DNA of 64,000 nucleotides. Origin: Rhododendron vialii. Lineage: Eukaryota > Streptophyta > Magnoliopsida > Ericales > Ericaceae. Location of the stretch: the NCBI RefSeq assembly GCF_030253575.1, contig NC_080557.1, positions 39,601,001-39,665,000 on the forward strand, given 5' to 3'. Shown one piece after another: positions 36,101-49,566 of this stretch (its first letter is position 1; every line of letters begins with the position of its first letter). The translations under genes were made by a program, and so were the position numbers. The notes beneath the pieces are model-generated. The model was not told where the DNA came from and did not search any database. It worked only from the letters and a program-made list of their open reading frames with translations.

Positions 36101-39100
36101 TCAAGTAAAAAGCATCTTCAATTCCTCAATACGTGCAGTTCGGACTTCTTGGTCAGTTAAAGCACCGGAGATCATCCGTTGCTTCCGGGCTTGCACTGCT
36201 TCCATTCTTTCCTCAACAGTTCCCTACTATCCAAAATCATTTAGATGAGGGATTACAGTCTTTCAATACAATCTTCTAACACGTGCATTGATGCCACCCA
36301 AGCCCGCACGATCAAAGTTAAATCATACGTTTGTCTTGTACTGATGTTCTGAGCATTCAGCTCAGTCATGAAACACTGCCTCATACGTTTTTTCTCCCAT
36401 GCCATTATACAACAGCAGGGAGGATGTAGCCGATTCATTTGGATGGGATCACGCCAAAAAAGAATGAATCTACATTTTATAGAAAAGAAGAGAAGAGAAT
36501 GATACCTTCACAATAAACCGTTTGATCATTACTTCTTTAGTTTGCCCGATGCGATGAATCCGCATGACAGCTTGTTCCTCAACAGCTGGATTCCACCATG
36601 GATCCTATATAGAAGTTGAACATTTGCCATTGACTATCTATTTATGCAAATGGTAATACATCAACATGAAAATGGAGACAAAACAGGAGAAACCCAAACA
36701 AGTAGAGTGTAGAACATAATGACTATTTTAATGGAATAATGGTATACGATCAAAAGATTTATGCAGAACTTTGCAAAGAATGATGTGGTTGAAGTTGAAT
36801 AGATTCATTAAAAAAACCCATCAAGATTACTCTTAATACTCCCTCCGTCCCATTTTCATTGTCCATTTTTGAATTGTGTGCCGTTTTTTAATTGCTTATA
36901 TATTTTGATCTATAATATAATGTTTTTCATAATTTTGAAAGCTTTGTATTATAGAACTAATCGAGATCTATCAAACAAGATCCATATTGCATATTTTTCA
37001 AGATCCACACTAAAAGATATAGGCAAAAGACATAAAAGAGACAAACAGAATAATGGACAATGAAAATGGGACGGAGGGAGTATCACGAAGGAAAATGCTA
37101 ACCTTAGCCCAATGGGCAATGATTAATGTGCAAAAAGTGCATTGATATATGTGAAGGGTTTTCAAAGTTATGATGTTTCCTCCAGCTTACTTGGAGTCGA
37201 GCAGTCATTCAAGTACTCTTAAAAGGCAAGGGAGTTACAACAAACTAAACAATTCTTCAGACACTAGGCCATGAAATGTTTGATGTGTTAAGCTTAAGAA
37301 AGTCAATAAAATATTCTATATGATCACTTTGATTGTTTGGTGTTAACTGGTACGCGAGTTTCGTATGGTGGTACTGATACAGGTGCCTGATCTAGCCGCC
37401 AATGCAGGTCTTTTGCCATGTGAAACTCGAAAAATTTTCAGCCCCTAACTAAGCAACCAGGGAGCTTCTTGCGACTTTGGGGACTGCACTCGAAGACCAT
37501 GGACCAATTACAATACTAATATTACGACGAAATGAAATTTTGTTGCCAGTCACAAATGGGATGAACTCACAAACCTAAGTGTCAATGGAAAGAATGAGAA
37601 ACTATTGAACTAACAGCACCGAGTGCGATAAACCAAAAGATATACCATTCAAGTCTAGGATAATACTCTATCTAAATGATGAAGGATCTCAGCTTAAACC
37701 GAGATTAAACTTCATGGTAACATGTTAGCTCTACCATTTGAAGCATAATCGAACTCTCACTGCAAGGTCCGAAGTGGACAAGTAAGAAGGTTACAAACTG
37801 GCTTCATACCAAGACAAAGGCATTGGATGCTGCTGTTAGGTTTATTCCAACTCCACCAGCCTTCAACGACATCAACAACACCTGTTTAACAACAAAAGTA
37901 CAAGAACTATAATTAAGCCACTAAGTTGAGAAATATGACCCCCACTGCGCTATTATTCCCCTCTTCCAATCCAAAAGACTGACCAGGATATTGCTTTCTT
38001 CTGAAAATTGCTTTATCACTTTCTCACGCTGTTGTAGATTCAGTGTACCATCCAAACGAACAAAAGGAATGTTACTCCTGAGGATGATAGAAATAACAGC
38101 CACAGTTTACAATAGCAGAGAGGGAAAACTTTGAGGCACTAACTGCATGCGATAACAGTTGACAGCAGTCGCGATCCCATAACATATAGTATTTGATTTG
38201 CTTTTTTTTTTTTTTATTGGCTGCATTTGCAGAACATAAAAGGGAATTCAACCGAACAAATACAATGTTAGTAAACTGGATTTAAATTTTGGTCATCTGA
38301 TCTATGTTCATTTTATCCAGTCCTAACTCCCTTCCCCACACAAACTCACCAAGTGTACAAATAGAAATCTAAATAGGTATCAGAGATTCAAAATCATTCA
38401 ACTCTGTCAGCTTTGAATTTTGATTGGGGGATGAGGGTACGGAATACTTAAAAATAGTGTTGCATCATAATTTGCGAGTCCCCACTTCCCCCACCCCCAA
38501 ACAAACAAACAAAAAAACACACACAAAGGTCTAAAGGAGTACAAAATTGCTACCGAGAGAGAGGAATTTGTAGAAGGTCTAAAAATGCTGTCCATTGGCT
38601 AAAAACGATGCTTTTAGAGCCTGATGAGCGAACATTTTCTAGCTCCCGCAACAGAACAGCAACTTTCGTTGATTCCACCCAATTTTTCTCAATGTCTATC
38701 TGAAATCGATTCTCAGTAGGCACTGTAATAAGATCTTGCTTGCTGATAGTCTTCCTGTAAATTAGACAACCTTGTGTATCAGGGGGCTTGGACGTAATAA
38801 CAATCCACATTTGACTAACTGGAAAATTAACAATTAACTGGAAGAATTATAATTAAATGGTAAAGAATGACTCAATGGGGAGGGGAAAGAAAGGGGGAGC
38901 TTACATTGGAAAATATAAAGAAATGTTAGGGGTGAGGGTGGAGTGAATGACTATTAAACAAAAGCAACCTGGAAGTACCTGCAAACAGGGCAAAGCCCAG
39001 ATGTAGCAGTACGCCAACTAGCCAATAAACATTCTCGGCATAATCGATGAGCGCAAGGAGTCAATACCGCATCTTCAAATGCTTCAAGGCATATTGGGCA

Positions 39101-42100
39101 CTCTCCCTCCTCCCCCTTGCGCAACTCCTCCACCACCTCCTGAATATAAGCCCGTGAAGGCACATCTTTGGCCTCCCCTTCGACAAGATCCTGACCGCCC
39201 TTGAGGAAACGTTTGGCAAGCTTATTTAGATCAGAGAATTCTTGAGTATCACCTCGACTGGAAACATCAAACCACCCCGTCACCAAAGATACATATAGAC
39301 TATTAAAACAAACATGAGAGGAAACTAATTGAAAATAGCCAAAGAGTTTCTTAGGCATTGTTGGAATAAACATGTAAACAATTTTCCTGTTTTCTTGTCT
39401 TAGATGATTTAACATTGTAACTGTAATAAAAAAAGAAAAAAAAGAATTAATCCGTGTCAAATGGATGAATGAAAGCACTGAATCAGATTAATTTTTACCA
39501 AAGAAACAAACAGAGAATTGTTAAAATTCTGCTGATAGACTGGACGCAAGCCGAAGTGCCACCAAGTATGGACAAGAAACAAAAATGAAGAACAAAATCC
39601 AAACAAAATGAAAGCATACCGACGTATGACACAGACCTCATTACGAGAAATGGATGGTCACAACACTGGCGAAGCCGTAATAGCAGTTCCAGAATAGAAG
39701 CATAGTTATGGAGAACCCGTCCTTGCTCAACAAATTGATCAAATTTAACCTGAATAGTCAAGTTAACATACCAATTGAAAAGCATTGTATAGCATAATAC
39801 AAAAATGTGCTATTGAGCATCTAATCTGCTACGAGGTCTAAAGGTAAACTTATATAAATTTAATAATGTGGGAACAAATTTTTGGAAAAATTTTAGGCTG
39901 CCCCGTTGAGCATCTTCAATTCAAGTACTTGGTGCAGGAAAAGCTTCTTTAGGCTCCAGTGTTGGACAAAAATGATGAAAAGTTTGGAATCATGGAAGAG
40001 ATCTTTATTTCGAGAGGAAAATTGCTCATGGAAAGTTTGGGATGAAAGAAGAAAGATCATTTGGTGAGTTGAGGGGCCACTCCTTCCAAAGCAAAAGTGT
40101 TAGCAATAGGAAGGAATATTGTTTCTTCATGGTAAGTGCTTGGGGAGATTGTCCTTTGGGTGCAATCATTATGGAAATCACATTGTAGAATTGTGTATCA
40201 TTCTTGTTCTTTGGGTCATTTGGTTGGAGCAATGCTAGGGGTTTTCAGGGTAAGTATGAAGAAATTCAGTCACTGATAATCAGTGTCATTTGTCATCTTT
40301 TTGGGCTTCAGGATCTCCCACTTTTCAGGACATTCCACAATTCTAGGTTTATTGTGACAGTGGTGGCATTTATGATTTGTAGAGAGCCTTCGGTGGGTGT
40401 CTTTTCTTTCTTTTCGGGTACTATGTCCTCCTCCTTTGCTTGTACCTCTTTCTTATCTTTTCGCATTCAACAAATTTCTCTACTTCGTGACAGAAAAGAG
40501 ATAATACAGATAAGCAGAATGAATCACAATTAGAAACCTTGGATCTTTTAAACAGAGCTTCATAGAAATCTTTTTCAGCTTCTGTGAGTTCACAATATAC
40601 CACTTTAACATCTGCATGAGGCAGAACTAAAATTGGCCTGCAAAATGAAAACAAGAATATGAATACAGATATTAAAGAAGCTTTATAGAAAGAAAGGTGA
40701 AAAGGATAAGATGAGATTGTGCTGTGTGCAATTTGCTTGCCTGCCTTCTTTGTCTGTGCTAAACTTCGTCCTTCTTAACATAATTGGCCTCAAGATGGAC
40801 TGAACCAACTTCAATCCTCTCTCGTCGCCCTCCTCAAAAGGCTTTTGGACCAGTTTATTCCACCTGGATTAAATTAATAGATAGCATAAGCATGCCACCC
40901 CACACCTGGCGACACACAAAGTAACACAGAAAGCAAAAAAAGAGAAATGGCGTAACAAAACAGCATACAATCAAGAAGAACCTGTTTTGGATAAGGAAAG
41001 CAAACTTACCATGCCCAGTTCCCCCACGGTTCAACCCTTAAAAAGCGAAGGAGACTGTAAATGTCCTCCAGGTTGTTCTACAAAAACAAAAAAAACACAG
41101 ATGTGAAATGTCAGGACAAATAAAAAAATCTGTGTCAATCATCAGAGTGAGTCAGAAATGCCATTCATTTCATAATTTTCAGAAATTTAAATTACAAAAT
41201 TATTTGTAACTCTCTCACTTCATACAATTTGAGAAAGGCGAAAATACCCTCCGATTCAAACTTTAGGGAGGGCAGCAGAACACTATGTAATCAAAGAACT
41301 AATGCAGTTCATAACATATTTCAAATTTATGAGAAAACAACGAGAACTGCTAGATACTAAATATGCCCGAATTGTTTACTGCCAATTATGTAGAAGTAAG
41401 TAATCCACCAGACACCTTCAGAAAAAAATATCCCCGAGACTCAGAAGAAAGACTGTTCAAAGAAGATATTGAATTGAACAATAATCCAGGAACGGTAAGT
41501 GATTACATGAATATACCTGGATAGGAGTACCAGTAAGACACCAACGGCGATCAGCAGTAAGTGCAGCTGCAGCTACAGAACTTTGGCTCTTAGAAGATTT
41601 AATGGAATGTGCTTCATCAAGCACCAACCTAAACCACCTCACTGAGTATAGTCCCCCATTATCTTCAGCATTCTACAAGGGCATACTACAGAATGTGATA
41701 CAAGTTTATGTTGATTTATCTATACAGGCTACTTGAGCAGGATTTTGCTGAGAGATTTCCTAAAAACACAGAACAAGTTTTCTCAAGTACCTCTGTTGAA
41801 AATTCTGAGGCTAAAACTCCATAGGTGGTTAGTACAACATCGTTCTGAGCAAGAATTTTTGCATCCTTTGGTCTGCTTTGTCCATAATGAATATAGACAG
41901 ACAAAGACCCAGGCTGTGCATGAGTTTCAATCTCTGCCTATCAATAGACAACAAGAAATAAAATATCAGACTTCCGGATGAACACCATCTCAATGTTGGT
42001 GTAATCTTGACACATCCATTTCTGGGTGTCGTGGAAAAAGTTAAAAAGGAATGTCAAAATGGAGTGTGTGCACCTTCCACTGGCCCAGAAGCGTCATGGG

Positions 42101-45100
42101 ACATACAATCAGATTGCCACCACCAATAAGGGAGTACTTTCGCTTCACAAGGCTATCAAAACCAGAAAATTTTGTGTCTTTACTCAGGAAAGTTGGAGAT
42201 TGATCTGAAATGCCATCGGTATTGCTATTCTCAACGAAGGCTCCACTCGTGGAAGGACTATCTAATGATCCACCTCTTTCCGAATGAGCAAGAAGGAGAG
42301 CTATGGTCATTATTGTCTTCCCAAGTCCCATAGCATCTGCCAAAATCTAAAATGTGCGAAAATGTCAAAACCCCAAAACTACTATGGATAACAATATGAC
42401 GAAAGACAGGAGACTCAGGAGCATACTCCTCCCCTGGCCATTTGAAGGGTGCTTGGAAACTCCATTGTAGCATCACCCGAAAATGCATTCAAATAGACAA
42501 CAAGCCCCCTCCTACAAAGACAAACATCCTCCTAAACATAAATTTTCAAAATCAGAGCATAAAATATGATAAAAATCAGCATACTTGTCTGCAAGACGAT
42601 ACGCCTCCCAACATGGGTGCAGCGTTGTTGCTGCCTCATCCCTGCAATGTCCCTTCTCCAAGTGAATCATCCAATAAAGAGCCTGTTTCTGGTAGGAGCG
42701 AAGTTCACATTGAAGAGTGCTCGGGGATTCCATTTCCTAAATCACAGAACAGGTTGAAACATATCTTCCTTGCTTGTGTCTATGCAAGTTCCAAGACCAC
42801 AGAGAATATTCTCAAAAATGACAGTACCTCTAACTCAGAGCTATTGACAACGCCAACAATATTCTCAAGATCAGCATCTGAAATGGACTCCTCATTTTCA
42901 ACTTCATTTCCATTCACAGACTGAGTCTTAAACTTGTTGATGTGTAGCAGTGCAGTAGGACCATCAGAGCTGTCCTGCATGGTTGAAATCACATACTGAT
43001 CCTCGTACATAAAAAAAACATTGGACAGGCCAATAAATTTGTTCACACACCTTTGAATTTAAAGGTCGCTTCCTTGTGTACAAATCAGCAGGAGTAAATT
43101 CTGCCTAGTTATAACCAAGCAAACACAAGCAAAACAATCAGCAGATATTCCAAATACTAATTGAGAGATGGTACATTTTAAGACAAAAGATGCCAACTAG
43201 CATACATAGCTGGAAAACACAATACCTATATTAACGCTCAACACATGAATCACTATATTTAAATTCATCCATATACCTAATCAGACTTTGGGAAATTTTC
43301 CGGAAAAAATTTGCAACTCAAAAGATCTGTATCACCTTCTTATAAGGTGTCAGTGCTAGCAAGCGGAACAAGGTTGGCAGAGGATGAACTGTTTCGTCAG
43401 TTGAGTTGGTGACTGCTTTGAGCGAAGTTTGGTGATTTTTCCGAAACATGGAACTGTTGATGTACACGCTGCGTACAACAAGAGTGTAATAATCAATAAG
43501 TCATGTATTAATCTAAGAGCAAACATTAAATACTCCTTTTTCCTTCTTTCGCATAATACAGATGGAATACGTTCAGTATACTTTCAACATTACCTGACAG
43601 ACAACACAATGGTGTCCATAATGCCCAATACAATGGGAGCAGATTTACAGCAACCCTCAATTCGGACCTTGTTATCCCTCACAAGGGGCAAGAGACATCG
43701 TGCCCACTCATTAGGTATTCGACCAATCTGCACATGAACTCAATATTATCATGTGGAAAAACACAAGGACCTAAAGGCCCCAACTTGTCACATTTTGTCC
43801 TTTGTGATCTTCAGTTAGAGCTTCTTGCATTCTTTACATTATTACCCAATTTGCTTCAACAAAGATGCTCTATGCAAGAGTGTTTTTCAAAAATGATAAA
43901 ACAAAATCCCAATAATTTTTATTTGAGGTTTCAATATAGAGATGTTGTACTAATGATATACACATACGGCATAACATAGATGAGCATCCAGACACTAACA
44001 TATGTACTTCATATTGGCACGGACAGATGCTAGCATGCAGGGAGGTATATAAGGCTCTCTCTTTTTGCGCAGGTATGTATACGAGCACTGACGTATGCAT
44101 CTTAAGGCCAGACCACGTGCCCTCCCAGATTTTTTGACTTTACACTTGTGCCCCAATTTAACTATAGTGTTTTACATGCATTTCACAAAAGAATTGCACA
44201 TCTTCAAAAAAAAAAACAAAAGAATTGCACTAGTGCACTTAATATTAAGGAATTATCAAACCAACCATTAGAATTTGTCTCAAAAGCAACAACACAGACC
44301 TCTTAATCAATGTGCTCACTATTTTCGCTCTCCAGCACATTTAATGTGCTGATTGTATTTAAAAACTAAGGCTTTTTCCATTGTACAAAACGTAACCATC
44401 TTTTGAGCAGGGGTAATTCCACTTAACCCACTCAACTAGGCAATGGCTGACTAGTGAGGGGCAAGAGGACCATTTTAACACACACACACACACACACACA
44501 AACTTCCCGATGCGGGAAGCCAGCCCATGAAAATAGCGTTGTTCTTCATTGGTAAATAAATACTTCAAAGATTATGATTGAAATGTGCCCGTGTTAAATT
44601 CCTAGATCCGACACTATATAGGAGATTCTATAAACCGTGAACAAATGTGGATAGAGAGTATAAATATCCATCTATATGCACATGTTTAAGCTTCACATGC
44701 ATACTCGAAAATTTATTTCCATAGACTCTTGTTTCAAATTAATAACAAAACATGGCATACCCCAATCCTGCTTTACCCATCGTCTGTTCCATTTACTCCA
44801 AAAAATACTTAAACCACATATCCAATTGGCATTAATAATTACCAAAACCTTGAGAACTAAAACAACACACCTCACTTAGCGGGAAAAAGAACAACACACC
44901 TCCCCACAGTCTTTTGTAGAGAACCTCACAATCTCAGAACAAGCAGCCACCTGTCGCCCGCGACCACCAAACTTCCCCGGCGAGGGTGCAGCAGACGCAC
45001 TCTTCATCGGAAAATTGAAACCCACCTCATCACCGGGCTTCAGCCTCCTTCCTTTACAAGTCGAAAGCCCAGAAACCTCACCGCAACCCACGAGCCACCA

Positions 45101-45442
45101 CTCACTCCCAATTGGACTCGAACTCAAACCCCTCGTGGGTTCAGTACTATTATCAACACTCCTAACCCCACTGCCGGGGTTTGGAGTACCGTCCGATGAA
45201 GTCGAATCCACTGCGCGGTTTACCGTCTCGTTGCTATTTGGAATTCTCGAGGAGCTTGCGTTGCGAGTTGCGGATTTGTCTTTGGTTTTGAAGCTGGGGG
45301 TGGTGTCGAATAAGATGTTGATCGCGGCCGTGACGTCGTCGTTGGCCATGTGAAGGGCTCGGATTATGTCCATGGTGGAGTACTCGAGGCCGACGATGGA
45401 TCGGACTGTGGATACCAGCTCGTCCTTGACTTTGCTCCCCAT
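36101..45442 (-). CDS. RAD5A: RAD5A-like SNF2 translocase / RING ubiquitin ligase
   Basis: Twenty exons (44900-45442, 43594-43727, 43336-43468, 43051-43104, 42828-42974, 42585-42736, 42427-42511, 42074-42346, 41791-41937, 41517-41672, 41010-41077, 40741-40863, 40538-40637, 39637-39749, 38979-39257, 38554-38754, 37984-38077, 37810-37881, 36506-36604, 36101-36223) give 1031 residues with every phase consistent, about the Arabidopsis RAD5A length. Order: UBA-like N-terminus, HIRAN (about 113-230), SNF2 ATPase (DAMGLGKT at 420-427, DEAH 575-578), C3HC4 RING embedded in the helicase (CPICLEAF...CPVC, 796-835), helicase C domain ([24 protein letters not shown]). RAD5/HLTF-type proteins polyubiquitinate PCNA and remodel stalled forks in error-free damage tolerance. 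One intron is GC-AG (donor GCAAGC at 40740). Intact, likely functional. Confidence 0.95.
36839..37080. mobile_element. Stowaway-type MITE in a RAD5A-like intron
   Basis: 242 bp with perfect outer inverted repeats CTCCCTCCGTCCCATTTTCA / TGAAAATGGGACGGAGGGAG, flanked by TA at 36837-36838 and 37081-37082. These are the hallmark ends of Tc1/mariner-derived Stowaway elements. Long near-perfect ends suggest a fairly recent copy. Confidence 0.93.
44477..44500. repeat. (CA)n microsatellite in RAD5A-like intron 1
   Basis: About twelve CA units within the intron between 43728 and 44899. Confidence 0.95.
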
Positions 45443-46564
45443 AGATTGACGGACAAGGAGAGAGAGACAGAGGAATTGGATAAACTAGTACTAGTAGTAT
45501 GGTGGAATTCGAGGGAAATCACCGTTGATTTTGATTGCGCATAAGGATGAAAATGAATTCCTTGTCTAGGGTTAGGGATTGGAGTTCAATAGATTAAAGA
45601 ATCGGAGAAACCCTAGGTGGTGGTTCTGGTGCTTGGAGTAAAGAGTGCTATATGCGCTTGTATATTTGATATTTCCCGCCTCCCCCAATGTATATGCGTA
45701 GGCCTTTTCTCTTTCCCTTTTTTTTTTTCATCCTACTTTCCTCAAGTTCCAAATAAAGCATTAGCTTTCGTTGTTGTAAATGAGCTTTAATCGAGCTAGT
45801 TTTAAATAACTTGGATTCGTTTATTTCACGACGCAATTAGTAATGTTGACTTTCAACGAAATAAATAAATAAAATAGAGACGCCTTTCACATGCGGAGTG
45901 AATGTTTCCCTTTTTTCTTTTTTTTCTTTTTTTTTTGGCCTATATTTGCCTCTAACTCGTCTGAGTCATCTCCCCTAGCCTAAAACACCCAATAAATTTT
46001 TCCCTACAAATTTTATGTTGACCTGCGTATAGTAAAAACAATTTGTCTATGTGTTAGTGAAATAATTTGAAGACTATTTTTAGTCTAGTAGAAACACCCT
46101 CGAGTGAACTCATTTTGAAATGACAAAATCAGCCAATGAATTTGGTTATGATCTAATGAGTTTGGTTTGTTTAGCTTGAAATTAAAAACCATTTTTATCA
46201 TAACTTAGTTATGACAGTGTATGCGCATTTTAATTAATTTCATGGGGTCATATATCATCAACCATTAATAGTGGGGTTATTCAAATATGGGACAAAAAAA
46301 CTATATATATTGACCTAATAAAAGTTGACAGCAACTAGGAAGTCCCAAATTTAAGACTTCAAATGGGTAAAATCTTTAATCCACAACTTTAGCAAAAAAA
46401 CAAAATAAGTCAACCCAATTTTTGTTTATTTAGTATGCGAGAAGCTTATTTCAAAACGACCAATGTCGAAATTAGCTTTTAAACGAGTGAATATGAGCTC
46501 AAACTCAAATAATTTAGTTTGTTATAAGTCTGGCTTCACCGCTAATGGTGGTAGTTTAAGGTCT

Positions 46565-46705
46565 CATTCAACTAAGGTTCTTATTTTTTAAATATTTATG
46601 TTTCGCTTTATGAGATAGGTTATTCTCTCATAATACATCATATTTAATTTATAAAATAAGTGCTTATTTGAAAAATATGAACTTATTTTTTTTTAGCGGG
46701 ACGGG
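46565..46705. mobile_element. Diverged MITE copy, same family as 33201-33335
   Basis: Shares CTAAGGTTCTTATTTTT, GCTTTA-GAGA-AGGT-ATTCTCTCA and TGCTTATTTGAAAAATA-type blocks with the copy at 33201-33335 in the same orientation. The ends are more mutated, so this is the older copy. Confidence 0.65.
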
Positions 46706-46931
46706 ACTAACTTTCTTGTTAAGCTAATTGTGCAACTAACAAGTTTATGTATGACACCAATATGATTGTAGATGGTCTTTTACCCAAAAAAAAGGTTCCC
46801 CAAAAATGTTGGCGTTAAAAATGACAACGTCCTCCACCTCATGTCGATTACAAATTTACAATGCCATTGGCGGTGCAAAATTTTGTACTATCAAGTTTGA
46901 CAATTGGCTTTAAATTTTTTGTTGTTATTTA

Positions 46932-47164
46932 CTTCCTCCGTCCATCTTTGTTGGTCCATTTTGGAAATGCATGACATTTTTAAACCATTTTATTTTTCAA
47001 TTTATAATATTTTTCATAATTTTGAAAATATAGAATAATAAAACTAATTGAGATTTATTAAACAATATCCATAGTGCATGTTTTTTGTAGTCTCTATTGA
47101 AAGATATAAACATTTAAAAACTGCACAGACTTCCAAAAGGACTAACAAACACGGACAAATGGAG
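46932..47164. mobile_element. Diverged Stowaway-type MITE
   Basis: Left end CTTCCTCCGTCCATCTTTGT and right end ending ACAAATGGAG at 47164 are imperfect inverted repeats flanked by TA. Interior sequence (TTTATAATATTTTTCATAATT, AGATTTATTAAACAA) matches the copy at 36839-37080, so both belong to one family. Confidence 0.85.
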
Positions 47165-47387
47165 TATTTTTTTTTCGTCTCTTTGGAATTCATGGAAAGG
47201 AAAGGAAAATGGTTAAGAAAAAAATAAGAGGAAAACATACTGTGCTCAAAACATGATTTTTAATTTTCCTCTCACTTTCTTTGTAAACCAAACAAGGGGA
47301 GGACAAGTTTTCCTATTTTCCTTTACTTTTACATTCTTTTGCATAGGTTCCAAACTATGCCTTAACCCATTTGTATATTTAACCCCA

Positions 47388-47560
47388 AGAGGTTGACCTA
47401 ATGGCCAAGGTTTGAGATTTAGTGGTTTGCTTCATCCTAAGATCTCGTGTTCAAAACTCTCAAGTGCTAGAAACTCACGGGGCCAGTCTATACCTAAGTC
47501 ACATAATTTGTGTGCGCGAACGTGAAAAGCGTCCTAGAAACAACCTACTAAAATTTATGA
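47388..47560 (+). mobile_element. Possible tRNA-derived SINE fragment
   Basis: GAGGTTGACCTAATGGCC resembles a pol III A box and GTGTTCAAAACTC, about 50 nt downstream, a B box; this head layout is typical of plant SINEs. No poly(A)/(T) tail or target duplication was established, so the call and the 3' limit are tentative. Confidence 0.35.
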
Positions 47561-49181
47561 GAGCGAGTATTATAAACGGGAGGACGAGACATTTTAAAGG
47601 ATTATATGACTAAGGTCTACACAGAGATTTGCTCTAGTTTTAATTGGAACCCGATAAATGAGCAATGTAATCACTCTCCAAAAGCAGTCAAAATTTTCAC
47701 GTAAGCTGGCTCGGACGAGTGAGTTACCAAACAAAACGTGTTACTACACTACATTCCATCTAGCAGTTTAGAACAGATTCGTTGTTATTATTATTATTAT
47801 TATTTCAAGTAATCCGTATAGAAAGTTAGACCGTTTTCGAACTTGAAATATTTTGGCGGTTGATGGGATACTACCAATGAAGCTATTCCCGCCAATTTCA
47901 CACTTTCTATGGTTTGATGATGATGATGCATTGGAACTTGGCGCTTGGCTCCAGCACAACTTACCCATGGCTCGTTTGAACGTTCCGAGTCGACTCACAT
48001 GATCACGATTCTTGGGACTATCCTAAACCGTGCATTTTTCCATTTTATAGCACTCCAATTCGGAATACTTGTCAGATAGTAGTACTACTTTATTATCATC
48101 CCATCGCATATAATAGCCAACAGGGGCGGACAACGTAGAAATTAGAGTGGAATTTGGGAAATTATGTTTAAAAAATATTAGTACGTATATGTTTTGTGTG
48201 AATTATGACATGTGAATTTACTTTATGCGACTATTTTTCTTCAAATAACTCTTCAATTGAAATGATGAGTAGTAGTTCAGCACAGTCAAAATAAGTAAAA
48301 CACACTCAAATTTGGGTTGGGGGTGTTTTTAATCATCTAGATTTTTAAGTAAAAATAAGTTAAACACACTCAAATTTAAAAGCTCTTTCCCCTGAATTCA
48401 ATGCTAAAAAAAATTCACTTAATTGAAATACAATTTAATATTTAGCTGGTAAAAAAGGTGGTGCACGCTCTATATTGATTGGACGAGTAGCTGAAAAACA
48501 CTTTGACATAAAATTTTTGAAAAAAACAAATTGGTCATTCTATAGAAGCCATTTTGACATTCAAAACAAAACTTAGCCACGTAAACTAGTGGTTTTACTA
48601 TAATACTTATAAGAAAAAAGTATTTTTCTTTGGGCACTTAGTTTTAATTATTGGGTTTCGGAGGAGTACATAGAACCTCAATTTAACAATTAATTCACAT
48701 AGTTCTCTTTTCGTTCAAAACTTAATGTTTAATTAGATAAACGATACTTATTCGTAATATGATTATGCGATCTATAATTTTATCTGTGTAGTATTTTAAT
48801 GAATATTTCAATTCTTAATTTCAAGAAATGCAATAAAAAACAATTGTCCAATTTGTCATTGTTTATTTCTCCCTCCTTTGCATAACGTATTTCTTCACAA
48901 ATAATGATTCTAATTTTTTTTTTCCCGTGGCAAAGGAAATTAAGTTTTTAACACATTCCGGAATTAAAACCTCGCCCAGGACTCGGACGGGTTTCCGAGT
49001 CAGAAAATTGGCACAGGCGGGTTACCGAGTCGGTCGAACCATGGTTTCTCTATGCCCCTTATTATAACTCGCTTCAGAAGACTGGCGAAACCTTTGGCCT
49101 CTCTACCCGTTAGGGCTCCTACCACAACTCTCTCTCTCCCCTCTCCTCTCCTCTCTAAGAAGCCGCACGGAGAAACCTTCA

Positions 49182-49480
49182 ATGGCGGTTATCGATCGGT
49201 AACTCGGTAAAATCTGTTATCTCACTCGCCCATACGCTTCTATATTCATGCGCTGTTATTTTATTAATTAATATATTCATATATAACGTGTTTATTTTAT
49301 ATATACACACACGAACAGACAGATAGCCCATCGTTTCATCTGGAAGTCGCGTTTGGGCATCAAAATCAAAATCGATGCATCAAAGCCGCCACTTTTTTAG
49401 TTTTATTGTTCAATTTTTGAGATTTGCGAAAAGCCTTAATTCTGCAACGTTTATTTTTTTATTATAGGTTTGGTCAATGA
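49182..49480 (+). promoter_or_regulatory. Leader of the DDT/PHD gene: short upstream ORF and 5'-UTR intron
   Basis: ATGGCGG at 49182 in good context opens a tiny frame. A likely intron runs from 49199 (CG|GTAACT) to AG at 49466-49467. Spliced, the frame ends after nine codons at 49480; unspliced, it ends after six. Either way it stops before the main ATG at 49567, so it would be a translational upstream ORF. Confidence 0.45.
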
Positions 49481-49566
49481 TTTGATTGTGGAATCCTAGG
49501 AATAGAGTTTGTCGGGAGTGAGGATTTGGATTTAGATTCGGGATTGGTACGGTTCCGATTGGAGAA

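Larger units (their letters stand above)
45443..49566. other. Divergent intergenic region (RAD5A-like and DDT/PHD promoters)
   Basis: The two flanking genes point away from each other, so both promoters lie here. It is AT-rich, with two MITEs (46565-46705, 46932-47164), a possible SINE (47388-47560), and a CT-rich leader zone at about 49126-49156 before the DDT/PHD gene. A GA/CT-rich leader precedes the RAD5A-like ATG. No other gene was recognised. Confidence 0.5.

Noticed and set aside
40026-40232. Frame in a RAD5A-like intron suggesting a retroelement fragment
   Set aside because: No recognisable RT or gag motif; too short to support.
42442-42924. 160-residue plus-strand frame across several RAD5A-like exons
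   Set aside because: It is antisense to well-supported exons encoding conserved SNF2 helicase sequence.
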